This document shows, piece by piece, positions 35,450-44,450 of a DNA stretch of 64,000 nt. A model generated the notes under the pieces. That model did no database searches, was not told the origin of the DNA, and saw only the letters and a list, made by a program, of their open reading frames with translations. Within the stretch, counting starts at the first letter, position 1, and every line of letters starts with the position of its first letter. The position numbers and the translations under genes were made by a program. Origin of the DNA: Candidatus Paceibacterota bacterium (GTDB lineage: Bacteria > Verrucomicrobiota > Verrucomicrobiia > Limisphaerales > UBA8199); assembly GCA_035452965.1 (NCBI GenBank), contig DAOTCE010000009.1, forward strand, positions 62,001-126,000, given 5' to 3'.

Positions 35450-35863
35450 ATGAGCAAACCGAGACCCTCAGCGCCACCGAGCGCCGGCGGCAATGCCGCC
35501 CCGACCGACCAGCCCACTTTCCGGAGCAATCCCGAGGTGGATGCGAAGATTGATGCCTACATCAAAGAGAACCCCAAGTATTGGGCCTACGTCCAGGCGA
35601 TGCCCCGCGAGCGGCTCGAACGCACCGTCGTCCTCAACGAGGTGCGCGAACTCGACCGCCAACAACGCATCCGTGAAGGCGTCTTGAAACAGATCAACCG
35701 CAACCCGGAGATGAAGCGCGCCTACGACCTCCTGGTCAAGGACCTGCCCGAGGACCAAAAGGAAAGCGTCATCGCGCAAATCGCCCGCCAGGCCCGGAGG
35801 GCAGTGGCCCGTTCTCAGGGGCAGCAGGTGCAGCAGAACCGCGGCGAAGCGGTCACGGTCTGA
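35450..35863 (+). CDS. Small charged protein at the end of the T4SS operon
   Basis: A 137-aa protein with a disordered N-terminus (MSKPRPSAPPSAGGNAAP) and a helical, charged C-terminal part (VDAKIDAYIKENPKYWAYVQ, LERTVVLNEVRELDRQQRIR). No membrane segment or known motif. ATG 35450 was chosen; the frame is open further upstream. It ends 10 bases before a strong hairpin, so it may close the operon. Function unknown. Confidence 0.65.
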   Translation: MSKPRPSAPPSAGGNAAPTDQPTFRSNPEVDAKIDAYIKENPKYWAYVQAMPRERLERTVVLNEVRELDRQQRIREGVLKQINRNPEMKRAYDLLVKDLPEDQKESVIAQIARQARRAVARSQGQQVQQNRGEAVTV

Positions 35864-35872
35864 CAGACGCCA

Positions 35873-35915
35873 CGCCCCGGTCTGACACTCTGGCGACGGA
35901 GTGTTGGCCGGGGCG
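35873..35915 (+). terminator. Long hairpin after the T4SS operon
   Basis: Nested inverted repeats: CGCCCCGG (35873-35880) pairs with CCGGGGCG (35908-35915), and inside it ACACTC pairs with GAGTGT. It begins 10 bases after the stop of the last operon gene. No T-tract follows, so it may be a factor-dependent terminator or an RNA-stabilising hairpin. Confidence 0.55.
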
Positions 35916-36004
35916 AAATGGGGACAGATTTTCGTCGTGGACAACGAACACGGCTTGCGGTTTCCGCGTCAAACATGCATGATCGAAGCAGTTGGAAAGC
36001 TTGT

Positions 36005-36250
36005 ATGGAACATCCAGTCCTATACCTGGCACGTGTGACGAAGTTTCTCGATGGCATCATTGAGGAGCACGGCCACTACCTGTTCATGGGCTTTGCGTTT
36101 TTCTGCATTGCATTTCTCGTTTGGATGCTCACCCGCCGCCGCACGCGCCCGGTGCATGACATTTCCGTGGTGATTCTCCCGCTCGGCCACGCGCCCAGGC
36201 GTGAGCATGAACCCGAGCCCGTTTTGTTCCGGGAAACGTCCGATTTCTGA
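36005..36250 (+). CDS. Small single-pass membrane protein
   Basis: An 81-aa protein beginning MEHPVLYLARVTKFLDGII with one membrane helix (YLFMGFAFFCIAFLVWML) followed by a basic patch RRRTRPVH, so the C-terminus should be cytoplasmic. It lies beyond the hairpin that ends the T4SS operon. The frame is open back to 35918, but the chosen start is nearer to the membrane helix. No family recognised. Confidence 0.5.
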   Translation: MEHPVLYLARVTKFLDGIIEEHGHYLFMGFAFFCIAFLVWMLTRRRTRPVHDISVVILPLGHAPRREHEPEPVLFRETSDF

Positions 36251-36287
36251 TGCGGTTGGCAGCCGGCTGCGAAGCCTTGCGGAGAGG

Positions 36288-37055
36288 TCAGACCTTGCCG
36301 TTAACCTTGTGCTCCAGAAGAAGTTCCACCTTGATCTTGTCCACGAAGTCCAAGGTGTGAGGGCGGGCGGGCAACCCCTTCATGTCAAACTGCCCGACCA
36401 CGAACAAGGGTGTGTTAACCCATTCAGCATAACGAGTTCGGACGATTCGATTCCAAATCAGCGTTTCCCAGCCACCCATGCCAAAGCAGGCCAGCAGCCC
36501 GCAGCCATAAACAGGAATCGAAGGGGTTCGCAGGAAGAAGCCTATCGCGATCTCGGAATCCTCCGGTGTCCTCTTGTTGCGAAACTCGTCCAGCCGCTTG
36601 TAGGACTTCAATCGGGCGCTCTTGTGCTGGTAGAAAGTTAGGTCGGCCTTCTCCACTTTCTCACCAACCGCCTGCGTCAGTTCGACGTGAGAACGCGCGC
36701 AGACGGCCAGGTATTTCCGGAACTCAGCGAAGACTTGCTGCTCCAGGTGCGTGTAGCTCTCGTCCATGTGCTTCTTGTCGCCGTGACGCCTGTCGTCAAG
36801 CGGCGGTCGGGTGGTCAGGACGAGGAGATCGTCGGACTTGATGAAGCTGAAATGCTCGTGGCCGAGCTTCTTGTCCTTCTTCGGATCGAATGGTGAATTG
36901 AAGAGGATGTGGCCGTATTCGCAGCCGAGTTTGGCCAGGGGAGCGGTGACCTCGCTGAACGCCGCGCCATCGCGAATCTTCGATGGCTTCGCGACTTCTC
37001 CGGCGCGCAGCGGCATCGAATACGCGAAACGATGATACAGGGTCGGCGCTTTCAC
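36288..37055 (-). CDS. Hypothetical protein in the mobile element
   Basis: A 255-aa soluble protein with no signal peptide, reading on the minus strand against the flanking genes. It has recognisable protein-like composition: YGHILFNSPFDPKKDKKLGH, FIKSDDLLVLTTRPPLDDRR and a hydrophobic segment IPVYGCGLLACFGMGGWE. The start is a GTG at 37055; an ATG at 37016 is possible. I do not recognise the family. Its orientation suggests separate regulation from the secretion genes. Confidence 0.6.
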   Translation of the reverse strand: MKAPTLYHRFAYSMPLRAGEVAKPSKIRDGAAFSEVTAPLAKLGCEYGHILFNSPFDPKKDKKLGHEHFSFIKSDDLLVLTTRPPLDDRRHGDKKHMDESYTHLEQQVFAEFRKYLAVCARSHVELTQAVGEKVEKADLTFYQHKSARLKSYKRLDEFRNKRTPEDSEIAIGFFLRTPSIPVYGCGLLACFGMGGWETLIWNRIVRTRYAEWVNTPLFVVGQFDMKGLPARPHTLDFVDKIKVELLLEHKVNGKV

Positions 37056-37506
37056 AATTTCGTTGCCAGAATGTTACAGGAAGCGGCGGAAGAAGGAAAG
37101 CGAACGATTTCGCAAAATCAGACGCAAATTCAATTTCGATCTGAAATGCGCTTTCGCGGCATCGCGAGCTTTCTGCGGATAGTGCGATTTCAGTGGAGAG
37201 AAAGTTTCGTATCAGACCGCACCCGCGCTCCGTTCGTTTATGCTTCGCGCACAATCCATGAAAATGCCCATCCTCCAGAGCAAGTCTCCGTCACCCCGCC
37301 GACCAGGCGGCCATGTTGTTGCGCGATTCGCAGCTTCGTTTCATCGAACTCGCGGCGTTCTTCGCGTCACCACGCAGGTCTCGCAGTCCCTCACGTGGCC
37401 TTAGCGCCGCGTATCGTCACCCCGAACACGAAGCACCCACCACGCATTTTGTGTCGGAGCTACACCCGGAAGGAAGTTGAAAAGCCTATGACAAGAGACA
37501 CTGCGT
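37056..37506. other. 450-bp gap with no recognisable gene
   Basis: Between the hypothetical gene at 36288-37055 and the XRE regulator. Several frames are open but none has a plausible start with family-like content. I see no clear hairpin or repeat. It probably holds divergent promoters for both neighbours. Confidence 0.5.
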
Positions 37507-37737
37507 ATGAACCGCGACGCAAATCTTATCGGGCGCAAAGTCGCCAAGCTCCGCTTCCAGCGCGAATGGACTCAGGACACCTTCGTTGCCAGGTTGCAGG
37601 TCCGGTTTTCCGATCTGCGAATCACCCGCGACATCCTCGCGAACATCGAGACGAAACGCTGCGTTGCCACCGACAAGCACGTCTATGCCTTTGCTCTGGT
37701 CCTCGGAGTCGAAGTCGGCGAACTGTTCCGGCCATGA
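37507..37737 (+). CDS. XRE/Cro-CI-type DNA-binding regulator
   Basis: A 76-aa protein that is one helix-turn-helix domain: IGRKVAKLRFQREWTQDTFVARL and ITRDILANIETKRCVATDKHVYAFALVLGV, the usual Xre pattern with the recognition helix at about residues 38-52. Phage-repressor-like regulators of this size control mobile elements. The gene lies 33 bases upstream of the TnpV/helicase locus and reads in the same direction, so it probably regulates it or is its first gene. Confidence 0.82.
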   Translation: MNRDANLIGRKVAKLRFQREWTQDTFVARLQVRFSDLRITRDILANIETKRCVATDKHVYAFALVLGVEVGELFRP

Positions 37738-37770
37738 ACCGCCATGCCAGCCCCAACCTGAAAGAACTGC

Positions 37771-40700
37771 ATGGCAATCCGGCGAAATCATGTAGAATCC
37801 GACCAGCAGCTTGACCTTTTCAGCACGCCCAGGCCGCCCCGTGAAACTGTTGACCCAATACGGCCGAATGGCCGAGAAGCACTGGCGCGAACACCGCCCG
37901 AAGATGGTCCGCGAAATGGAGCGGAAAGGCATTCTGCATCAATTGCTTCTGGAAGCGGAGGACAAGACGAAGGACGAAATGGCCACCCTTCGCATCCAGT
38001 TGATGCAGCAGGGAGCAACGGCGCAACAGGCTCAGATTCAAGCGTGGGAGATGGTGCGGGAGAAATATATCCTGCTCCCGCCGGAAGACTGAGCAGACCG
38101 ATCCGTCGCTCGGCGCCGGAAGTTCGCAACGAGAGCAACTACCGTATTTCTGACTCGGACAGGATCGGGGAAGGGCCGCCCCGGCAGAAATTCCGGCAGA
38201 ACATCGAAGCCATCCAAACTCTGCGGAAGGTGGAGGCCGAGGGCCGCCCCGCGACACCCGAGGAGAAGACAGCGCTCGTGCGTTACGTGGGCTGGGGTGC
38301 CATGCCGCAAGTCTTTGACCCGCGCAATTATGAATGGCGGTCGGCGCGCGCCGAGGTGGAACAACTGCTGACCCCGGAGGAACTGGAAGCGGCCCGCGCC
38401 AGCACACTCAACGCCCACTACACCTCGCCGACCGTGGTGCGCGCCATGTATCGCGCCCTGGAGCAGTTCGGATTCGAGCGGGGACGAATTCTGGAACCGG
38501 CGTGCGGTATTGGGCATTTCATCGGGCTGATGCCGGAGGCGATGCACCGGCATTCGACCATCACCGGCGTCGAAATTGACCCTATCACCGCGCGCATTGC
38601 CAAGGCGCTCTACCCGGATGCCGATGTTCGCACCCAGGGATTCGAGAATGCCAAACTCGCCGATGGGTTCTTCGACGTGGCGATTTCCAATGTGCCGTTT
38701 GGGGATTATCCCGTCCACGATCCGAGCCTGAATGCCTACCGGTTCCCAATCCACGACTACTTCTTCGCCAAGGCCCTGGAGAAGGTCCGTCCCGGCGGTC
38801 TGATCATGTTCATCACTTCCCGCGGAACGATGGACAAGCTCGACTCCACGCTCCGCGAGTATCTGGCCCCGAAGGCGGAGTTGCTTGGTGCCATTCGTTT
38901 GCCGAACACAGCCTTCAAACAGAACGCTGGCACGGAGGTGACGACAGACATCCTCATGCTTCGCAAGTTGCATCCCGGCGAGACTCCTCGTGGACCGGCC
39001 TGGCGCGAAGTGCAGGAATTCACCAATCACAATTGGGAGAAAATCCCCATCAATGAGTATTTCGTAGAGCGTCCCCACTTGATGCTCGGCCATCTTCAGT
39101 TGACCGGCCGAATGTATCGGGACAATGAGCCGACGTTGGAACCTGACGGCAGGGTTCTTGGCGACGCGCTCGGTGCAGCAGTTCCGGAGCTACCTGCTGG
39201 CATCTATCGCGCGCAACGGGTCGAATTGATGGAATCTGCCCCGGAGCAGACCATTCCTGCACCGGATGTCGTCAAACCCAACGCGTTCTGTATTCACGAT
39301 GGGATTGTCTGCATCCGCGAGGAAAACGTCCTGCGTCCGCTGAATGACTTGCCGTCGGAGACCCGCTCCCGGATTCGCGGCATGATCCAGGTGCGTGATG
39401 CCGTGCGCGACTGCCTGCGCGCCCAGGTGGACGGCAGCCCGGAAGAACGCGTCGTCGAAACGCGCCAGCAACTCAACATCGCTTACGACCGGTTCGCCGC
39501 CCGGTTTGGCCCGCTGAATCTCCGGGCCAACCAGCGCGCGTTCGATGGCGATCCGGATTTGCCGCTGCTGCTCTCGCTGGAGAACTACAACGACGAAACG
39601 AAGCGGGCGACGAAGGCGACCATCTTCACAGAACGGACGATTCACCACCGGCAGCCGGTGGAATCCGTCGACACGCCCAAGGAAGCGTTGCTCGTAAGCT
39701 TGAATGAGTGCGGTGGCGTTGACCTCGACCGCATGGCGGGATTGCTGAACAAGCCAGTCGAAGAATTCCTCCCCGACTTGAAAGGGTTGATCTTCCGCAA
39801 TCCACAGACGAACGAATGGGAGACTGACGACCAATATCTGTCCGGCAACGTGCGGGAAAAGCTGACGGTCGCGGACGCCGCCGCGCTGACTGATCCGCGC
39901 TTCGCCGAGAATGTCGAGGCGTTGAAATCGGTGCAGCCAGCAGACTTGGCGGCGACCGAGATTGACGTGCGGCTCGGTTCGGCCTGGCTTCCGCCCGGCG
40001 ACGTGAAGGATTTCACCAACCAGCTTCTGAACATTCCGTCCGGCGTCGAGGTCGGCCACGTCCACGCGCTGGGCACATGGCACATCAACGCGAATTGGGA
40101 AGCCAAGGGTGCGACGGCCAACACGACGGATTGGGGCACGGACCGATACACGGCCATCGAACTCATCGAAGATGCGCTCAATCTCAAGACGCCCACGGTC
40201 TATGACACGGTTGACGACAAACCGGTGGTCAACGCGCAGGCAACCGAAGCCGCACGCGAAAAGCAGGAGCGCATCAAAGAGCGGTTCAAGGAGTGGGTGT
40301 GGTCGGATGACGCCCGTCGTGAACGGCTCTGCCGCCTCTACAATGACACGTTCAACCACACGCGTGTCCGCACTTTCAACGGCGACCACCTGACGTTGCC
40401 CGGCGCGAGCGGGGCGATCCAGTTGCACGGACACCAGAAGGCCGGGGTATGGCGCATTCTGCAAACGCCCAACACGCTGTTGGCGCATGTTGTCGGCGCG
40501 GGCAAGACGTTCACCATGGTCGCTGCGGCGATGGAGTTGAAACGGCTCGGCCTCGCTCGCAAGCCGATGTTCTCCGTTCCGAACCACATGCTCGGTCAGT
40601 TTTCGACCGAATTGCTGACGCTGTATCCCGGCGCGAACATCCTGGTCGCGGGCAAGGAGGATTTCGAGTCGCAGAACCGCAAGAAGTTGTTCAGCCGCAT

Positions 40701-42930
40701 TGCCACCGGGAATTGGGATGCCGTCATCGTCACGCACTCGGGTTTCGAGCGCATCCCTCTGGCGCGCGAAACACAGGAACGATTCTTCGAGGAACAGCTT
40801 CACGAATTGGAGATGATCAAGCGGCAGCACGCGGATTCGTCGAATCGCCGCCTTGTGAAAGAGATCGAAAAGTCCAAGAAACGGCTCGAAGCCAAGCTGC
40901 AAGCCCTCGCCGCCGAGCACAAGAAAGACAACACGCTGACCTTCGAGGAACTCGGCGTGGACCGCATCTTCGTGGACGAAGCGCACTATTTCAAAAACCT
41001 ATTTTACGTCACCAAGATGACGCGCATTGCCGGTCTGCCACAGACCGCCAGCGAACGTGCCTTTGACATGTATCTGAAAGTCCGCCATGTCCAATCCCTC
41101 AACGGCGGAGGCGGTGTAGTGTTTGCCACGGGCACGCCCATCGCGAACAGCATGGCAGAGATGTTCACCATGCAGCGGTATCTCCAGCCCGAGGCGTTGA
41201 AACAGCACAACCTGCATCACTTCGATTCGTGGGCAGCCACGTTCGGCGAACCCGTCACCGCGATGGAACTTTCGCCGGACGGCGCTGGCTACCGGCTCAA
41301 CACGCGATTTGCCCGATTCATCAATGTGCCGGAGCTGATGCAGATGTTCCGCCAGTCTGCCGACGTGCAGACCGCCGCCATGTTGAATCTGCCACGCCCA
41401 AAGCTCGACGGCGAGAAACCCACGATTCGCAACGCACCAGCGACCGAGGAATTAAAGGAGTTCGTCCAATCGCTTGCAGCTCGCGCTGAGAAGCTCAAGG
41501 GCGGACGCATTGATCCGAGCGTGGACAACATGCTGAAAATCACGTCCGAGGGACGTAAGGCCGCGTTGGATCTCCGGTTAATGAAGCCAACATCACCGGA
41601 CGAGCCGCAGGGAAAGGTGAATCAGGCGGTTGAGAACATTCACAGTATCTGGGAGGCGACTGGCGCGCAGCGCTCCACGCAGCTCGCCTTTTGCGACCTC
41701 TCGACACCCAAGGACAAGGGATTCTCGGTCTATCGAGACATGGCCGAGAAGTTGAAGGTCATGGGCATTCCCGAGCGCGAGATTGCCTTCATCCAGGAAT
41801 TTGATTCCGACGCCTCCAAGCTGGCTTTGTTCCGAGACGTGCGCGCGGGCAAGGTCCGCGTCCTGTTCGGCAGCACGCAAAAGATGGGTTCGGGGACGAA
41901 CGTGCAGGAACGTTTGATTGCACTGCACCATCTCGATGCGCCGTGGCGACCGGCGGACGTGGAACAGCGCGAGGGTCGGATACTGCGGCAGGGCAACAAG
42001 AACTCCACCGTTCAGATATTCCGCTACGTCACGGAAGGCAGTTTCGACGCGTATATGTGGCAGACGTTGGAAACGAAGGCCAAGTTCATCGCCCAGGTCA
42101 TGAGCGGTGACATGACCATCCGCCGCCTCGAAGACCTCGACTCGGCTGCACTGACCTACGCGGAGGTCAAAGCCATCGCCTCCGGCAATCCGCTGGTGAT
42201 CGAAAAGGCGCAGGTGGACGCCGAGTTGATTAGGCTGACGCGCCTCCGCTCCGCCCACGCCGAAGAGCAATATCGTATTCGGTCGAATCTCCGGCGCTCG
42301 CATGAAGACGCCGAAATGTTTACCAGCCGTCTGACCAATCTTCGGCAAGACCTCACGGTGCGGCTGGATACGACCGGCGATAAATTCATCATCGAATTGG
42401 ATGGGCAGGAAATGAACAACCGGGGCATCGCCGGCGAGTTGATTCTCCGCCGAGCCGAGAAGCTGAAGAACCGATTCGGGGATGACGTGAGTATCGGTAG
42501 TTTTGCTGGCTTCGCTCTGCTGCTCCGCCCCAGCTTTAACAACACCGTCGAAGTCGTCGTGCGCGGCAAGAACAGCTACGCCGCGCGTGTCACCGACACG
42601 GCGTTGGGCACGATTCGGTCGATGGAAGCCACCGTGCAGGGGTTTGAAGAACGCGCCACCAAGCTGGAGGCCGACATTGCGGATGCTCAAAAGCGCACCA
42701 AGGAACTCGAAACCAAAGTCGGCGCGCTTTTCGAGAAGGAAGAACACTACCAGCACCTGTGCCGTCGCCAAAGCGAGATCGAGGAGCAACTTGACCTCAC
42801 CAAGAATCAAGCCCCCAGCCAGGTGGAAGTGGAGTCCACGGAGGCCATTGATCAGAAGACCTCCGACCGTCATGCGCAAAAGAATCATCGTACGCATTCA
42901 AGCCACCACCGCACCGCCGTCCACGTATGA
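37771..42930 (+). CDS. N6-DNA methylase / SF2 helicase fusion of mobile elements
   Basis: A 1719-aa protein. The N-terminus carries QQLDLF (residues 12-17), a match to beta-sliding-clamp binding peptides, then ~100 low-complexity residues. A methylase-like domain follows, with EPACGIGHF (E242) and SNVPFGDY (N307). An SF2 helicase domain follows, with VVGAGKTF (G909-T913), VDEAHYF (D1069), ATGTPIANS and the C-terminal helicase motif QKMGSGTNVQERL...QREGRILRQGN. Coiled coils end the protein. Such fusions are frequent in plasmids and conjugative elements, where their job (anti-restriction, plasmid maintenance or DNA modification) is debated. No in-frame ATG lies between 37771 and the conserved core, so initiation must be at or near 37771 or at a rare start such as CTG 38089. 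Confidence 0.88.
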   Translation: MAIRRNHVESDQQLDLFSTPRPPRETVDPIRPNGREALARTPPEDGPRNGAERHSASIASGSGGQDEGRNGHPSHPVDAAGSNGATGSDSSVGDGAGEIYPAPAGRLSRPIRRSAPEVRNESNYRISDSDRIGEGPPRQKFRQNIEAIQTLRKVEAEGRPATPEEKTALVRYVGWGAMPQVFDPRNYEWRSARAEVEQLLTPEELEAARASTLNAHYTSPTVVRAMYRALEQFGFERGRILEPACGIGHFIGLMPEAMHRHSTITGVEIDPITARIAKALYPDADVRTQGFENAKLADGFFDVAISNVPFGDYPVHDPSLNAYRFPIHDYFFAKALEKVRPGGLIMFITSRGTMDKLDSTLREYLAPKAELLGAIRLPNTAFKQNAGTEVTTDILMLRKLHPGETPRGPAWREVQEFTNHNWEKIPINEYFVERPHLMLGHLQLTGRMYRDNEPTLEPDGRVLGDALGAAVPELPAGIYRAQRVELMESAPEQTIPAPDVVKPNAFCIHDGIVCIREENVLRPLNDLPSETRSRIRGMIQVRDAVRDCLRAQVDGSPEERVVETRQQLNIAYDRFAARFGPLNLRANQRAFDGDPDLPLLLSLENYNDETKRATKATIFTERTIHHRQPVESVDTPKEALLVSLNECGGVDLDRMAGLLNKPVEEFLPDLKGLIFRNPQTNEWETDDQYLSGNVREKLTVADAAALTDPRFAENVEALKSVQPADLAATEIDVRLGSAWLPPGDVKDFTNQLLNIPSGVEVGHVHALGTWHINANWEAKGATANTTDWGTDRYTAIELIEDALNLKTPTVYDTVDDKPVVNAQATEAAREKQERIKERFKEWVWSDDARRERLCRLYNDTFNHTRVRTFNGDHLTLPGASGAIQLHGHQKAGVWRILQTPNTLLAHVVGAGKTFTMVAAAMELKRLGLARKPMFSVPNHMLGQFSTELLTLYPGANILVAGKEDFESQNRKKLFSRIATGNWDAVIVTHSGFERIPLARETQERFFEEQLHELEMIKRQHADSSNRRLVKEIEKSKKRLEAKLQALAAEHKKDNTLTFEELGVDRIFVDEAHYFKNLFYVTKMTRIAGLPQTASERAFDMYLKVRHVQSLNGGGGVVFATGTPIANSMAEMFTMQRYLQPEALKQHNLHHFDSWAATFGEPVTAMELSPDGAGYRLNTRFARFINVPELMQMFRQSADVQTAAMLNLPRPKLDGEKPTIRNAPATEELKEFVQSLAARAEKLKGGRIDPSVDNMLKITSEGRKAALDLRLMKPTSPDEPQGKVNQAVENIHSIWEATGAQRSTQLAFCDLSTPKDKGFSVYRDMAEKLKVMGIPEREIAFIQEFDSDASKLALFRDVRAGKVRVLFGSTQKMGSGTNVQERLIALHHLDAPWRPADVEQREGRILRQGNKNSTVQIFRYVTEGSFDAYMWQTLETKAKFIAQVMSGDMTIRRLEDLDSAALTYAEVKAIASGNPLVIEKAQVDAELIRLTRLRSAHAEEQYRIRSNLRRSHEDAEMFTSRLTNLRQDLTVRLDTTGDKFIIELDGQEMNNRGIAGELILRRAEKLKNRFGDDVSIGSFAGFALLLRPSFNNTVEVVVRGKNSYAARVTDTALGTIRSMEATVQGFEERATKLEADIADAQKRTKELETKVGALFEKEEHYQHLCRRQSEIEEQLDLTKNQAPSQVEVESTEAIDQKTSDRHAQKNHRTHSSHHRTAVHV
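37841..38092 (+). CDS. TnpV-like small protein in a frame overlapping the helicase gene
   Basis: From GTG 37841 this frame gives 83 aa: MKLLTQYGRMAEKHWREHRP near the start and GATAQQAQIQAWEMVREKYI at the end. I read it as a TnpV-like mobile-element protein. The same DNA is read in another frame by the 1719-aa helicase ORF. The peptide just upstream in the helicase frame ends TPRPP; removing one base from the CCCC run at 37837-37840 joins it smoothly to VKLLTQYGRM. So the TnpV-like protein may originally have started at 37771 and be split by a one-base insertion, or be made by +1 frameshifting. Confidence 0.55.
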   Translation: MKLLTQYGRMAEKHWREHRPKMVREMERKGILHQLLLEAEDKTKDEMATLRIQLMQQGATAQQAQIQAWEMVREKYILLPPED

Positions 42931-43241
42931 GCACCGCGACGCACCAGACCGAGTTTCTAAGTTGGAAGATTCTGCCTGCCCGCCTTGATGCCGCGCAGAC
43001 CGCGTGGTATCTCGGATTCGAGCCTCACGAGATTCCCATGCTCATCGCCGCGAACCTGCTCAAACCCCTTGGCAAGCCCGCGCGAAATTGCACGAAGTAC
43101 TTCGCCACCGAAACGCTGGAACAACTACGTCGCGACGAGAAATGGCTCGCCCGCGCCAGCGACGCCATTGCCGCGTATTGGAGAGAACGAAACGCCCGCA
43201 AGCGTTCGGCTGGCGGGCGCAACGGAGGCGGCAGCAGATAA
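42927..43241 (+). CDS. Small excisionase/winged-helix-like protein
   Basis: A 104-aa protein starting in an ATGA overlap with the helicase gene. The core WYLGFEPHEIPMLIAANLLKPLG looks like a MerR/excisionase-type helix-turn-helix: a helix that selects position, then L-x-P-L-G and a basic wing (KPARNCTKYFATETLEQL). The C-terminus is basic and glycine-rich (RKRSAGGRNGGGSR). It lies next to the integrase gene (convergent), where a recombination directionality factor would be expected. That role is an inference. Confidence 0.6.
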   Translation: MSTATHQTEFLSWKILPARLDAAQTAWYLGFEPHEIPMLIAANLLKPLGKPARNCTKYFATETLEQLRRDEKWLARASDAIAAYWRERNARKRSAGGRNGGGSR

Positions 43242-43242
43242 A

Positions 43243-44319
43243 CTAGCCAACGGTCTGGCCGAGGCGGGTAGCTCGATCTCGCTCGGCCGTGAGCGGCGGA
43301 AGTTGGATGATTTGACCCTCTGCAGCCTGTTTCTCGTAGCTTTCCAGAGACGGCAATTTCACCTTGGCCTTGCGAGCGTAAGCGCGATGCACGGCCTTAC
43401 TGTTGTGGCCGAGCGCCTCCTGGGCGAACCGTTCGGGGTAACCGCATTGCTTTGCGCGTTCCGCCCAAGCGTATCTGTAAGAATGCAGAGACACCCCTTT
43501 GATGCCCAAGCCTTCGCAGCGTTGCTTAAATTCTGTCGCCCGATCGCCGCAACGGACGGTATGCAGATAGGGGAACAGCGGCCCAACTACCGCCAGCCGG
43601 CGGAGAACCGCTTCGATTTCGTCTCCAAAGTGGATCATTGCCAGGCTGCCGGTCTTCTGCCGGTTGTAGGCGATAGTCCGGTTGGGCCAGTCAATGTCCT
43701 CGGCCTTGAGGTTGGCGATGTCCGTTTGCGAGCCGCCCAGATGCCAGCAGAGTTCGTAGAAGCTCTGTCGCTCGGGGTTCTTCTCTCGCTCAATGATCCG
43801 CTGATGTTCCTCCAGCGTGATGGCGCGTTTGGGTTGGAAGCGGACTTCCGGCCAGAGTCGCTTCGGTATGATCGGCCACGGCAGCCAGTTCATCGCGAGG
43901 CAGAAGTTGTGGAGCTTGCGCAGGTGGACGTTGGTGCTGACCGTGCCGGCCTTGAGGCAGGCAAGCATTTGCTCAGCCTGAGTTTCAAGGATGATTTTCC
44001 CGCGAATCAGGTCGAGCGCCGACTCCTTCGCTGCCCGAACCCAGCGCTCTTTGGTCGAACCTTCCTTGGTTTCGATGATGGCGTTCAGGGCGTCCTGCCA
44101 GGTCCGGGTGGAGACGCCGGAGTCCGTTCCGGCGAGATACGCCTTGGCGAGGTGTAGATTGAGTTGGGGTTGGCGGAAGGATTCGTTCTTCGCGTTGAGC
44201 AGAGTGGTCGCTTCGGCGCGGTCCTTTGTTCCGAGGCTCTCCTGTTTTCCAGTCTCGGAGTTGTGGGCGTAGAACATGCCGCCCTTCTTGCGACGGTAGA
44301 GGCGAAATCGGTTTTTCAT
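43243..44319 (-). CDS. int: Tyrosine recombinase (integrase) next to tRNA-Cys
   Basis: A 358-aa integrase. The SAM-like domain covers about residues 65-160. In the catalytic domain the lysine strand YNRQKTGSLAMI, the box-II LHSYRYAWAERA (H-x-x-R), LGHNSKAVH and the nucleophile in RAYARKA are present. The first catalytic arginine (normally in TGLRxxE) is replaced: the motif reads LGGSQTDIANL. This variant seems to be a property of a PVC-type integrase family. It reads toward lower coordinates with its start 213 bases from the tRNA-Cys gene, the usual arrangement for an element inserted in a tRNA 3' end. Confidence 0.87.
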   Translation of the reverse strand: MKNRFRLYRRKKGGMFYAHNSETGKQESLGTKDRAEATTLLNAKNESFRQPQLNLHLAKAYLAGTDSGVSTRTWQDALNAIIETKEGSTKERWVRAAKESALDLIRGKIILETQAEQMLACLKAGTVSTNVHLRKLHNFCLAMNWLPWPIIPKRLWPEVRFQPKRAITLEEHQRIIEREKNPERQSFYELCWHLGGSQTDIANLKAEDIDWPNRTIAYNRQKTGSLAMIHFGDEIEAVLRRLAVVGPLFPYLHTVRCGDRATEFKQRCEGLGIKGVSLHSYRYAWAERAKQCGYPERFAQEALGHNSKAVHRAYARKAKVKLPSLESYEKQAAEGQIIQLPPLTAERDRATRLGQTVG

Positions 44320-44450
44320 GGCTCGAATTTTTTGTTCGAGCCTGCCAAGCGAGGACGAAGGGCAGGTGTCTCAATGACACCAAACGCACGGCCAATTGCG
44401 TTTCAGCAAGTCGTGCCGGGGTGATCGCGGAGTTGTTGTTGAGTACTTCC

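Noticed and set aside
39190..40986. 598-codon open frame on the minus strand
   Set aside because: Antisense to the methylase-helicase gene, whose methylase and helicase motifs are unmistakable.
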